A stretch of DNA of 64,000 nucleotides from Streptosporangium violaceochromogenes (GTDB lineage: Bacteria > Actinomycetota > Actinomycetes > Streptosporangiales > Streptosporangiaceae), in assembly GCF_014654615.1 (NCBI RefSeq), contig NZ_BNBB01000012.1, forward strand, positions 1 through 64,000, given 5' to 3'. Numbering within the stretch: the first letter of the stretch is position 1; each line of letters opens with the position of its first letter. The notes under the pieces were generated by a model. That model did no database searches. It was not told where the DNA came from and was given only the letters and a program-made list of their open reading frames with translations. A program made the position numbers and the translations under genes. Of this stretch, positions 34,842 through 43,234 are shown one piece after another.

Positions 34842-35780
34842 CTATGCGGCGATGAGCTGCTGACGCCTCGCCATGGTGGCCGCTCGGGCGGCCGTGATCT
34901 GCTGTTCGTAGACGATCGGTGGTAGCCCGTCAGCGGCGCTGTGTCGCCGTTGTGTGTTGTAGAAATCGGCGATCCAGGTCGCGATCCTCAAGCGCGCCTC
35001 GGTGCGGGTGGCGAAACGGTGCCGGTAGGCGAACTCGACCTTGAGGGTGGAGTTGAACGACTCGGCCGGGGCGTTGTCGAGCGCGCAGCCGGCCCGGCCC
35101 ATCGACTGCATCACACCCCAATGGCGGCAGGCGGCCTGGAAGCGGGCGGCGGTGTACTCGCTGCCGCGATCGGTGTGGAAGATCACCCCGTCTATGTTCC
35201 CGCCCCGGGTGGCCGCGGCCATCTGCAGCGAGGCGACGGTCAGGGCGGCGTCGTGATGGGCGGACATGGCATGGCCGAGCAGGCGGCGAGAGAACAGGTC
35301 CTCCACCGTGGCCAGATACAGCTTGCCCTCATCAGTGAGGATCTCGGTGACGTCGCCGCACCACAAAACGTCCACGGCGACCGCATTGAACTGGCGGTGC
35401 ACCAGATCCGGTGCCGCAGGCCGGCTGCCCTGACGGGTCAGCGACCGGGGCAGGCGCCGCATGCGGGCCACCAGGCCGAGTAGGGACATCCGGGCCGCGA
35501 CGGTGTTCACCGACACCTGCCAGCCGTGCTCGCGCAGGTCACGGGTGATGCGCGGGGAGCCGTAGGTGCCGCCGGAGGCCTCGAATGCGGCGGTGATCGC
35601 CGCATCCAGTTCATCACGTCGTCGCCGCCGGACACCCGGCGCGCGATCACGCCATTTGTAGAACCAGGACTGCGAGACTCCCAGGATCCGGCAGGCCGTC
35701 GCGTGGGGAACATCGTGCTCGGTCTTCTGGGAGGCGATGAAGGCCGCCACGCTCACCGGCCCGTCGCCTCCTTGACCCAC
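34842..35780 (-). CDS. IS3 transposase OrfB (DDE)
   Basis: This 312-residue integrase-like protein has an HTH_21-type N-terminal half (YGSPRITRDLREHGWQVS) and the rve catalytic core with VDVLWCGDVTE (first Asp), VIFHTDRGSEYTA (second Asp) and APAESFNSTLK (Glu). It ends near the left IS end. It begins GTGGGTCAAGG inside the end of orfA, so it is normally made by frameshift with OrfA. This frame is complete. Confidence 0.9.
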   Translation of the reverse strand: MGQGGDGPVSVAAFIASQKTEHDVPHATACRILGVSQSWFYKWRDRAPGVRRRRRDELDAAITAAFEASGGTYGSPRITRDLREHGWQVSVNTVAARMSLLGLVARMRRLPRSLTRQGSRPAAPDLVHRQFNAVAVDVLWCGDVTEILTDEGKLYLATVEDLFSRRLLGHAMSAHHDAALTVASLQMAAATRGGNIDGVIFHTDRGSEYTAARFQAACRHWGVMQSMGRAGCALDNAPAESFNSTLKVEFAYRHRFATRTEARLRIATWIADFYNTQRRHSAADGLPPIVYEQQITAARAATMARRQQLIAA

Positions 35781-36002
35781 AAGACCACCGAGCGCTTGAG
35801 CACATCACGCTCCATCTCCAGCTCCGCGCGCTCCCGGGCCCATCTCGCGGGCCAGGCGGTCCGTCTGCATCCAGTTGGCCAGCGTGCCCGCGTTCATCCC
35901 CAGGTCCTTGGCGACCGAGGCGATCGATTTCCCGGTCTCTCGCACGATGCGCACCGCACCGGCGCGGAACTCCGGATCGAAGCTGCGTCTGGTCTCTCCC
36001 AT
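35753..36002 (-). pseudogene. IS3 OrfA, frameshifted
   Basis: MGETRRSFDPEFRAGAVRIV then RETGKSIASVAKDLGMN is the HTH of OrfA. After QTDRLARE the frame runs into MGPGARGAGDGA and a stop. The proper continuation RERAELEMERDVLKRSVVLW then VKEATGR lies in another frame. The shift at about 35845 is far upstream of the usual programmed site, so it is likely a mutation. The element may be unable to move. Confidence 0.7.
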
Positions 36003-36120
36003 GTCCCGACCTCCCCCTTAGGTCAGGTCTCCACGATATGAGGGGAGAGTCAGGGGCAGACCAAGTACGCCGGAAGGGGGCAATGGGTTGGTCAGAGCCC
36101 GCGCTGATAGGGAGGGCGGA

Positions 36121-36754
36121 TCATCGGCTGTCTCCTTCCAACTCGGCCGGGCGGCGAGCGACGCGCAGCTCGCGCAGGTTGGGGATGTGGTTGTAGAACG
36201 TGCCCGGGCTCACGCCGAGGAGTTTGGCGATCGAGGTCACGGAGTGTTCGGGGTTGGGCAGCATGTCGCGGGCGGCGCGCAGCAGGTCGGGGGTGACCAC
36301 GGTGGGGCGGCCGCCGACTCTGCCACGTGTCTTGGCCGCGGCCAGGCCCTCGCGGGTGCCGACGACGATGAGTTCGCGGATGAACTCGGCCAGCGCGGCG
36401 AAGACATGGAAGATCAGCCGTCCGCTTGGGGTGGTGGTGTCGAGGTTCTCGTGCAGCGAGGTGAAGCCGATCTCGCGGCGGCGTAGTTCGCCGACCATGG
36501 TGATCAGATCGGCCAGGGAGCGGCCGTAGCGGTCCAGCGAGGGAACGGTGAGTGTGTCGCCGGCGGTCAGTAAGGCGTGGCAGGCCTTCAGTTCGGGCCG
36601 GTCGACGTTCTTGCCGGACTTGGTGTCGGCGAAGATGCGGCGGCATCCGGTGGCGGTCAGGGCGTCGAGTTGGCGTTCGAGCTTTTGGCCGCTGGTGGAG
36701 ACGCGGGCGTAGCCGATGCGTATGTCGCTGGGACGGGTCGGGAAGAGTCGTCAC
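36121..36754 (-). pseudogene. tnpR: Tn3 resolvase TnpR, frameshifted near the start
   Basis: From about 36733 the frame encodes a full serine recombinase: RIGYARVSTSGQKLERQLDA with the catalytic Ser, TLTVPSLDRYGRSLADLI, then the long helix and HTH (SVTSIAKLLGVSPGTFYNHI). It has no start codon in its own frame; a TGA lies just upstream. A GTG at 36754 begins TTLPDPS in the neighbouring frame, which fits the family N-terminus. A small insertion around CCGTCCCAGCG explains both. Translation of the body may still start at ATG 36498, without the catalytic Ser. Confidence 0.75.
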
Positions 36755-36759
36755 GGCCG

Positions 36760-36890
36760 CCATTTTCTCAACAAACGGTCTTCAGGGGTTGTTGAAGCAT
36801 CGAGGTTGTTGAAGGGGTTTTTGAGGGGTTTCCGGGGCTCGGAGACCCTTCTACCATGATCGTCAATAAACGATGGTTTTTTGACGATTG
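36760..36890. promoter_or_regulatory. Tn3 res-like site
   Basis: Just upstream of tnpR are two direct copies of GGTTGTTGAAG (36787-36797 and 36804-36814), a CAACAA in inverse, and an ATCGTCAA/TTGACGAT inverted repeat (36859-36866 and 36881-36888). Several short inverted subsites before a resolvase gene are the usual layout of res. The stretch is also more AT-rich than its surroundings. Confidence 0.5.
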
Positions 36891-37046
36891 TGATGGCCTG
36901 TAGACCTACCGCGGGGATCCGATTTGAGTTACTCGCGGGTTGCTTTGCCTCTCGCTACAGCTCCGGGAAGGCCGTTGTAGGACGCTACCGCTCGACCAAT
37001 GCCCCCCCGAGCTGGCCCGTTCGCAGTACCGGGGGTTTACCTGGCC

Positions 37047-38429
37047 TCAGTCCTTGGCTCGCCGCAGGGGGAGAAGAAGGGCGGGGATCAGGGTGAGGGC
37101 GGTGGCGCCGAGGATCCACCAGAAGGTGTCCGCGAAGGCGGCACCCGGCGCGCCGGGGTGATGGGCTGTACGGTTTTGCAGGATCGCTGCCAGTACGGCT
37201 GCGCCGACCGAGGCGCCGATCGTCTGGATCGTGGTGATGGCGCTGGTCGCACTCGGAATCGCGGTGGGTGGCAGACCTTGGTAAGCGGCGGCCGAGACCG
37301 GGACGGCGACGGCGGCGATCCCGATGCCCCAGACCAGCAGCGAGGCGGCCAAGACCAGGTCGTGGGTGTCTGCGGTGACCTGCGTGTAGGCGAGGGCGCC
37401 GAGCGTGGTTACGGCAATCCCGGTCAGCACGACGGGACGGGCGCCGATGCGGTCGGTCAGTTTGCCGACGTAGGGCAGGGCGAGCATCGTGCCCAGACTC
37501 TGGGGAACCAGGAGCATGCCAGCAGCGAGCGCGCTGTGGCCGCGGACCTGCTGGTAGTACAGGGGGATCAGGATCAGCGCTCCGAAGATCGACAGCCGGG
37601 ACATGAAGTTGAGCGCCGAGGCCGCCGCCAACGCCCGGTGGGTGAACAGGCGTAGATCGATCAGCGGGGCGTCGGAGGTGCGCAGCGCGTAACAGACGAA
37701 CGCGGCCAGCAGGGCCGTGCCGGCTGCCAGCGGGAGCAGCCCGCCACCGGGGATGCCGGTCCGAGACAGGCCGTAGACGATCAACGCGAGGGCAGGGGAC
37801 AACAGTGCCACGCCGGTCAGGTCCAGGTGCTGTGCCTCCCGCTGGCCGTCGTCGGAGAGACCACGGTAGGACAGCAGCAGCGCGAGCAGACAGATGGGCA
37901 CGTTGATGTAGAAGATCCAGCGCCAGCCGGCGCTGTCGACGATCAGGCCGCCCAGCAGTGGCCCGACGAGGGGCGCGAACTGCGCGGGCACGGCCGCGAT
38001 CGCCATCACCCGACCGCGGCGCTCAGGGCCGGCGGCCTGGATGAGGATCATCATGCTCAGCGGCACGATCATGCCGCCGCCAACGCCTTGCGCGGCCCGG
38101 AACGCGATCAGGCTGCCTGCAGACCAGGCGGCCCCGCACAGCACCGAACCGGCCAGGAAGGCGGTGAGGGCGAACAGCCACATGGTCCGGGTGCCGAACC
38201 GCTCGGCCAGCCGGCCGGTCAGGGGGATGACCATCGCGATCGACAGCAGATACGCGGTGTTGACCCACTGAACCGTGGCGATGGGGGCGTGGAAGGCGCG
38301 GGTCAGGTCGGTTAGTGCGACGGTGACCATTGTCATGTCCAGCATGGCGGTGATGGTGCCGGTGACGACAACGGCACTGAGCTTCAGTACGGCGCCATCC
38401 AAACGCGTGGCGGTTGAGGTGTCACTCAT
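37047..38429 (-). CDS. MFS drug efflux transporter, DHA2 family (14 TM)
   Basis: This 460-residue protein has about 14 hydrophobic segments. It has the DHA2 motifs: LDMTMVTVALTDL in TM1, GRLAERFGTRTMWLFAL (motif A), and FRAAQGVGGGMIVPLSMMI (motif C region). Homologues (EmrB/QacA/LfrA) export cationic drugs and antibiotics by proton antiport. ATG 38429 is preferred over GTG 38435. It is divergent from a TetR gene with an inverted repeat between them, the usual repressor/pump arrangement. Confidence 0.9.
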   Translation of the reverse strand: MSDTSTATRLDGAVLKLSAVVVTGTITAMLDMTMVTVALTDLTRAFHAPIATVQWVNTAYLLSIAMVIPLTGRLAERFGTRTMWLFALTAFLAGSVLCGAAWSAGSLIAFRAAQGVGGGMIVPLSMMILIQAAGPERRGRVMAIAAVPAQFAPLVGPLLGGLIVDSAGWRWIFYINVPICLLALLLSYRGLSDDGQREAQHLDLTGVALLSPALALIVYGLSRTGIPGGGLLPLAAGTALLAAFVCYALRTSDAPLIDLRLFTHRALAAASALNFMSRLSIFGALILIPLYYQQVRGHSALAAGMLLVPQSLGTMLALPYVGKLTDRIGARPVVLTGIAVTTLGALAYTQVTADTHDLVLAASLLVWGIGIAAVAVPVSAAAYQGLPPTAIPSATSAITTIQTIGASVGAAVLAAILQNRTAHHPGAPGAAFADTFWWILGATALTLIPALLLPLRRAKD

Positions 38430-38443
38430 GACCACACTGTACT

Positions 38444-38473
38444 GTGTAGTGTAGTTCGCTGGCTACACTGCAC
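38444..38473. promoter_or_regulatory. TetR operator between the MFS and TetR genes
   Basis: GTGTAGTGTAG (38444-38454) and CTACACTGCAC (38463-38473) match in inverse at 10 of 11 positions, with 8 bases between. The site lies 15-40 bp from both starts and would block both promoters. Confidence 0.7.
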
Positions 38474-38504
38474 GGTATAGTGAATGCTTGTGAAGGAGTC
38501 AGCC

Positions 38505-39161
38505 ATGTCAAACAGGCCACCCCCGCTCCGTCAAGGGTCACCGGCTAAACGTGCCGCGATCGTGCGGGCGGCACTTGAGGTGTTCGTGCGAGAGGGGTAC
38601 ACGCGTGCGAGCGTCGACGCCATCGCCGCTAGCGCGGGCGTCTCCAAGCGCACCATCTACGACTACTACGGCGATAAGGAACAACTGTTCCTGTCAACCT
38701 TGGAGGAGACCAAAAGCGCGCAGACGGAGGAGTTTCAGAAGCTGCTGGAGCGCACTCTTGGTCAGATCGATGACGTAGAGGCCGCCCTGACCGTCTTTGG
38801 CCGTGAGTTCGCCACCGAAATCGCGCGATCGGCGGAACGGGCCGCCGTGATGCGCCTGATGATCGCGGAGGCGACACACTTCCCCGCCCTGCTGGAGCCG
38901 ACCTCTGCGAACCGTTCCGTCCAGCACGCTCTCGCTGACCGGCTGGCCGAGTTGTCCGAGCAAGGGCTGCTCGACATCCCGGACCCGATGGAAGCCGCCG
39001 AGTTCCTCGGGCTGCTGGTCACCGGCCGCGTGAACCACCGCTCCTGGTACGGAGCCGTGCACCTCGACGACGCCGAGATCAACCACCTGGTCGCGGGCGG
39101 CATACGGATCTTTCTCCGCGCGTACCGACCTAACATTCCCGCTCACCAAACCCAGCCATGA
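38505..39161 (+). CDS. TetR-family repressor of the MFS pump
   Basis: This 218-residue regulator has the TetR HTH at about 18-65 (AALEVFVREGYTRASVDAIA then ASAGVSKRTIYDYYGDKEQL). The C-terminal domain contains MRLMIAEATHFPALLEP, as in the AcrR-like subgroup with TetR_C_7-type ends. ATG 38505 follows GAAGGAGTCAGCC; the longer frame from 38484 lacks a better site. Divergent location and the shared palindrome point to control of the transporter. Confidence 0.9.
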   Translation: MSNRPPPLRQGSPAKRAAIVRAALEVFVREGYTRASVDAIAASAGVSKRTIYDYYGDKEQLFLSTLEETKSAQTEEFQKLLERTLGQIDDVEAALTVFGREFATEIARSAERAAVMRLMIAEATHFPALLEPTSANRSVQHALADRLAELSEQGLLDIPDPMEAAEFLGLLVTGRVNHRSWYGAVHLDDAEINHLVAGGIRIFLRAYRPNIPAHQTQP

Positions 39162-39318
39162 CACCCGACGCGGCAAGCTATTGGCCAACAGATCATCAGG
39201 AAGGTGACAGCACGAAGGAGGCGATCCGTTACTGAAGGCTTTACGACTCGCCATAGCTAACGGAGGCGCGGCACGTGATCAAACCAGGGCTGTGAGCACG
39301 ACCTGGCCGATCTCGGGC

Positions 39319-39510
39319 TCAGGCGGCCAGGCCGACCGTGGTGAAGTCGATCTCGGTGAGCTCGGGGTTGAACGCCGCAGGCCGTACGCCGATCTCGTCG
39401 GTGGCATAGGCGCCGAATCGGCTGATGTGGGCACGCAGGTAGGGCGACAGCGCGCCGAGCTCTTCGGCGGTGATGGGCCAGCCTTCGGCGATTAGTGCGA
39501 CGTTCCTCAA
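39319..39510 (-). pseudogene. Tn3-family transposase, C-terminal relic
   Basis: RNVALIAEGWPITAEELGAL then SPYLRAHISRFGAYATDEIG and FNPELTEIDFT are the last helices of a Tn3-type TnpA (SPYLxxHIxRFGxY is the recognisable block). Nothing of the catalytic domain precedes it. It differs in type from the tail relic at 27920. With the resolvase and the fragment after rox it marks this stretch as Tn3 debris. Confidence 0.6.
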
Positions 39511-39649
39511 AGCAGGTAAATAAAACGGCGTCGGCGCCGGCGAGGCTCAGAAGCCGGACGGCCCCAGACCCAGGGGCGGGCGCGGGCGTTGAGCTGGGCG
39601 GTTGCGACAACGGTGGCGTAGGCGATCTCGTCAGGGTCGGCGAACCTGG

Positions 39650-39835
39650 CTAGAAGTTGTTGAGTTCGTCGCCACCGGCGCGAAGCACAGGGGCCGAGGC
39701 GTGGGCACGGCCTTGCCGTCCCACCTGCTCGCCCTGCCCCGGTACGACGAATACGTGCTGGAGGAGACAACGCTCCGGCCTTGCACGTGTACGAGAAGCG
39801 CGGGCGCCGGTTCCGTGCCCGGTCGGGCGCCTGAT
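39650..39835 (+). pseudogene. GNAT acetyltransferase, C-terminal fragment
   Basis: VEFVATGAKHRGRGVGTAL is the acetyl-CoA-binding loop of a GNAT protein. YDEYVLEE follows, then a frameshift leads to NAPALHVYEKRGRRFRAR, the family's C-terminal strand. The N-terminal half is missing. Confidence 0.6.
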
Positions 39836-39904
39836 CGGATCGGATCGCGGCGATCGGGTACGGCCGGGGTTCCTCCGGCAGAGTTGACGTCGAAAGGAGG
39901 CCTT

Positions 39905-40774
39905 GTGATCTCGGCACTCAACCGGCTTGTCGATCTCGTCGAGGAGCACCTCGCCGACGAACTCGACGTCCACGGACTGGCCATGAGGCTCGGCACGACC
40001 GAGTACCACCTGCGCCGGATGTTCTCGTCGCTGGCCGGCATGCCGCTGTCGGAGTACGTGCGCCGCCGCCGCATGACCGTCGCCGCCGCCGACGTCGTCC
40101 GGGGTGAGGACGATCTGCTGAGCATCGCCGTCCGGCACGGATACGGCTCGGCCGAGGCGTTCGGGCGCGCGTTCCGCGCGGTCCACGGCTCCGGCCCCGG
40201 TGACGTGCGCCGCGACGGAGGCCCCTTGCGCACACAAGCACAGCTCAGGTTCCGCCTGACCGTCGAAGGGAACACCCCCATGGACACCCGCCTCGTCGAC
40301 CGCTCCGCGTTCCGGCTGGTCGGACACGCGACCCGGGTTCCGCTCATCCATCACGGCGTCAACCCGCACATCCAGCGGCACATCACCGCGCTGCCGCGCA
40401 AGGAGCATCTGCGGCTGAAGGCCCTCGGCGACACCGAGCCGGGGGGCCTGCTGCAGGTCTGCGACGACCTCGACCCCGACGCCGCGGAGGGCAGCGAGCT
40501 GACCTACCTGCACGGGGTCGCCGTCCGCCGGGACACGCCGGTCCCCGGCGACCTCGACGCCATCGAGGTGCCGCCCGGCATGTGGGCGGTCTTCCGCACC
40601 GCCGGACCGCATCCGCAGGCCCTGCAGACGACCTGGGCCGCGACCGCGGCCGAGTGGTTCCCCTCCAACCCGTGGCGCCTGCGGCCGGGGCCCTCGATCG
40701 TCACGATCCTCGAACACGCCGACGACTTCAGCACCGCGACATGCGAGCTGTGGCTTCCCGTCGAACCGGCCTGA
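39905..40774 (+). CDS. AraC regulator with GyrI-like ligand domain
   Basis: This 289-residue protein has two AraC-type HTH motifs at about 18-105 (VHGLAMRLGTTEYHLRRMFS, LSIAVRHGYGSAEAFGRAFR). A GyrI/SoxS-type effector-binding domain follows from about 122 (RLVDRSAFRLVGHATRVPL... EVPPGMWAVFRTAGPHPQAL). This fusion resembles Rob/TipA-like multidrug-sensing regulators. GTG 39905 follows GAAAGGAGGCC. The frame upstream is a GNAT relic, so earlier starts are rejected. Confidence 0.9.
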   Translation: MISALNRLVDLVEEHLADELDVHGLAMRLGTTEYHLRRMFSSLAGMPLSEYVRRRRMTVAAADVVRGEDDLLSIAVRHGYGSAEAFGRAFRAVHGSGPGDVRRDGGPLRTQAQLRFRLTVEGNTPMDTRLVDRSAFRLVGHATRVPLIHHGVNPHIQRHITALPRKEHLRLKALGDTEPGGLLQVCDDLDPDAAEGSELTYLHGVAVRRDTPVPGDLDAIEVPPGMWAVFRTAGPHPQALQTTWAATAAEWFPSNPWRLRPGPSIVTILEHADDFSTATCELWLPVEPA

Positions 40775-40999
40775 AGGATCTCGATCGCGGGATCACCTCA
40801 GGCCGCCGGGTAACCCGCCCGGCCGGCGCTCCCTGAGCGCGGCGGCACAGAGACGATCCGCCTTCGCCGGGCCGCCGCCCTGGAGCACAAGGCCCGTTAC
40901 AACGGCTCCCGCATCGTGCGGGTGCCCGCCGCTTCGTGCCGGCCGCGCGGCGCGTGGGGCTTTCCGCCCTCAAACCGCGCTGAGGTCCGTGAGAGCCGG

Positions 41000-41737
41000 T
41001 CAGGCGTTCGTACGTGACAAGCGGCCGGGGAGGTCGGTGAGGCGTTCGATGCGGAGCACCGTTTCGTCCGCCGTCGGCGATGGCCCACCGGTGACGAAGT
41101 CGATGCCGCGGTCCAGCCAGATGCCGGTGAGCCCGGCGAGGGCGGCCGCGTTCACGTCGCTTTCCAGCATGTCACCCACGTTGACCGCCTGCGCGGGGTC
41201 CGTCCGCATCCACCGGCAGGCGGTGGCGTAGGCGGCGGGGTCGGGCTTGGCCGCGCCGAGTCCGGCCGGGGTCAGGACGGCCTCGAAGTATTCCAGGAGG
41301 CCGAAGCGGGCGAGCTTGGCGCGCTGCTGCTCGGGGTCTCCGTTGGTGAGAACAGCCAGACGCGGTCCTCGGGGAAGCCGTTTCAGGGTCTCCAAGCATG
41401 GCCGGACATCGGGATAGCTCCGCCAGGCCCTCTCGAACACGGTGAGGTAGCGGTCGGCGAACCAGGCGTCCAGAAGACCGGGACTTTCGGGAACCGGCTC
41501 GCCGAGCACGGGCAGGAAGGAACGGAGCCTGCGCCGGCGGTGCTCGGCGAAGGAGCACTGACCGGCCAGGTATTCCCGCATGTGCCGCCCTTCCAGCGTC
41601 CACCACAATGCCACCAGCTCCTCCGGTGGAGCCGTCGCGTTCGGCGCGGCCTGAACGATCCGGCCGATCGTTTCCAAGACCGCGCCTCGATGATCGACCA
41701 GGGTGCCGTCCAGATCGAAGAAAACCACATCCGCCAC
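41000..41737 (-). CDS. HAD-superfamily hydrolase
   Basis: This 245-residue protein has HAD motif I VFFDLDGTLVD near the start, motif II LAVLTNGDPEQQRAKL, and motifs III/IV KPDPAAYATAC and VNVGDMLESDVNAA. A helical cap lies between motifs I and II, so it is a small-molecule phosphatase or dehalogenase-like enzyme (YjjG-type). GTG 41737 is the family start, although its ribosome binding site is poor; ATG 41809 would add an unrelated tail. No partner gene nearby. Confidence 0.85.
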   Translation of the reverse strand: MADVVFFDLDGTLVDHRGAVLETIGRIVQAAPNATAPPEELVALWWTLEGRHMREYLAGQCSFAEHRRRRLRSFLPVLGEPVPESPGLLDAWFADRYLTVFERAWRSYPDVRPCLETLKRLPRGPRLAVLTNGDPEQQRAKLARFGLLEYFEAVLTPAGLGAAKPDPAAYATACRWMRTDPAQAVNVGDMLESDVNAAALAGLTGIWLDRGIDFVTGGPSPTADETVLRIERLTDLPGRLSRTNA

Positions 41738-42049
41738 AGGGTGATCATCTCGTGGCGCTCGCTCCTGCCGCCAGGGGGGGCAGCACGCACTGACCCCCGC
41801 CTCCCTCATGAGATCATGCCCGCCGGCCGGTCTCCTGCGTCTCGCAGACGGACTGACGACGGGTCGACACCTCCCGTGCCCTCTGCCCGGCCGCCGCACG
41901 AGCCGGAACCGGCCCGCTCAGCGCCTGAGGACCGGGGAAGACGGGGAATCCCGTCCGATTCGGATGATCGGACGGGATTCCGTCGGCTCCGCCGTCGGCC
42001 GGGCGCTCCCGGTGCGTCTCAGCCTGTCAGGTCGGCGATGTGAGCCGAT

Positions 42050-42484
42050 TCAGATCCGGGTCATGCTGGAGGCGTATCCGCCTCCGCCGGGGTAGACCCA
42101 CCCGCCGGTGACGGTCGCGCCGTCGGCACTGAACGTGCCTTCGTAGTAGGCGGGGCTGCCTTTCGCACCGCCCCAAATGGTCAGCTTGTCGCCGGTCAGC
42201 TCATACACGTAGTCGAGCGTGCTGCCTGTCGAGCTGTAGAACCGGGACACCACGTCCGCGCCGACCGGCTCGCCGAACGGACGCAGGTTGCCGATCACTT
42301 CAAGGCCCCGGACAGGCCGGCCGGACTGAGCGAGCTCGACGTGCTGGAACAGGAAGAAGCCGCCGGGCATCCACTCATACCGCACGGTTCCCTCGGCACC
42401 GCCGGTGACCGCCCAGGTGCCGACCAGGCGGTCCAGGGCCTTCAGCTCGGCGCTCGGCTGGTAGGTCTCAAACATCTCAGACAT
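42050..42484 (-). CDS. DUF1579-like lipocalin-fold protein
   Basis: This 144-residue protein has the pattern LKALDRLVGTWAVTGGAEG, FLFQHVELAQSGRPVRGLEV and WGGAKGSPAYYEGTFSADG of DUF1579-type beta-barrel proteins. Its function is unknown. ATG 42484 has AAAGGGGATGAG upstream. An ECF42-type promoter lies 36-62 bp before the start, identical in layout to the one serving the DGPF gene on the other strand, so it is probably a target of the nearby sigma factor. Confidence 0.75.
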   Translation of the reverse strand: MSEMFETYQPSAELKALDRLVGTWAVTGGAEGTVRYEWMPGGFFLFQHVELAQSGRPVRGLEVIGNLRPFGEPVGADVVSRFYSSTGSTLDYVYELTGDKLTIWGGAKGSPAYYEGTFSADGATVTGGWVYPGGGGYASSMTRI

Positions 42485-42519
42485 CTCATCCCCTTTGTGT
42501 GCTGTGGTGACTGCTTGCC

Positions 42520-42551
42520 GGTACCTCGGAGCCCGCCCGCGCGTCTCGACA
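42520..42551 (-). promoter_or_regulatory. ECF42-type promoter, leftward
   Basis: On the minus strand TGTCGA (42551-42546) is followed after 17 bases by CGAGGTACC (42528-42520). TGTCGA with a CGA-containing -10 is the published ECF42 pattern. It reads toward the DUF1579-like gene. Confidence 0.7.
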
Positions 42552-42585
42552 CGCCCCGGGTGTGTTTCAGGTCACATCGCGACCG

Positions 42586-42617
42586 TGTCGAGAGTCCGGG
42601 CTCGGCCCCGAGGTACC
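42586..42617 (+). promoter_or_regulatory. ECF42-type promoter, rightward
   Basis: TGTCGA (42586-42591), 17 bases, then CGAGGTACC (42609-42617). It repeats the leftward promoter exactly in both elements and spacing. It reads toward the DGPF gene at 42796, leaving a leader of about 170 bases. Confidence 0.7.
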
Positions 42618-42795
42618 GGCTTCCCCGCCGCGCCCCTCGACGGGCCGGTGACGCGGTTGTCCTGACGCTGAGCGTCCGGATCGCCGCCGACGGCCCGGCC
42701 GCCTTCACCTGGAACGACCGTCACGGCTCCGCCCCCTGCGCCGTTCCGCCTGACCTCGCGTACGCTTTCCCCGCGCATTCGAAGGAGGATCGACC

Positions 42796-43167
42796 GTGAA
42801 GTATCTGCTGCTCGGCTACACCCCGGCCGCCGCCTGGGACGCCGCGACCGCTGACACCCATTCCGAGGAGGCGCTGGCGGCGTTCGCCGTCTACCAGAGG
42901 TTCGAGCGGGAACTGATCGCCACCGGCGAGTTCGTCGGCAGCGAGGGTCTCGGGCATCCGGCGGTCAGCATCACGGTCCGCAAGGCCGCCGAGGGCGTGG
43001 TGGCGACCGACGGGCCGTTCGCCGAGCTTAAGGAGGTCCTGGCCAGCTTCGCCGTGATCGACGTGGCGAGCCAGGAACGAGCGGTGGAGATCGTCTCACG
43101 GATCGTCGAGGTGCTGGGGGAGCCGGTCGAGATCCGGCCGATCATGGGCGAGGACCTCACCACGTGA
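42796..43167 (+). CDS. DGPF-domain (YCII-related) protein
   Basis: This 123-residue protein begins MKYLLLGYTPAAAW and contains the diagnostic VVATDGPFAELKEVLASFAV (DGPF motif). DGPF proteins are the genetic partners of ECF42 sigma factors, such as the one 67 bases downstream. Their biochemical role is not known. ATG 42796 has GAAGGAGGATCG upstream. Its promoter carries the ECF42 motif, so the pair is probably autoregulated. Confidence 0.9.
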   Translation: MKYLLLGYTPAAAWDAATADTHSEEALAAFAVYQRFERELIATGEFVGSEGLGHPAVSITVRKAAEGVVATDGPFAELKEVLASFAVIDVASQERAVEIVSRIVEVLGEPVEIRPIMGEDLTT

Positions 43168-43234
43168 TCGGCCGGGCCGGGCGGTGCCCGGCGCAAGCGG
43201 AAGACCGCCGTCACAGCGAGAAGGCACACGTGGC

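Larger units (their letters stand above)
34831..36034 (-). mobile_element. IS3-family insertion sequence
   Basis: About 1.2 kb, bounded by GTGGAGAC (34831-34838) and its complement GTCTCCAC (36027-36034) as inverted ends. It encodes orfA and orfB on the minus strand. No clear target duplication is visible. It sits between the kinase gene and the Tn3 resolvase, so it probably jumped into an existing Tn3-derived region. Confidence 0.75.

Noticed and set aside
36092..36763. The 223-codon frame beginning MAAVTTLPDPS as a protein
   Set aside because: Only its first few codons fit the resolvase family; the rest is the wrong frame of tnpR after a small insertion.
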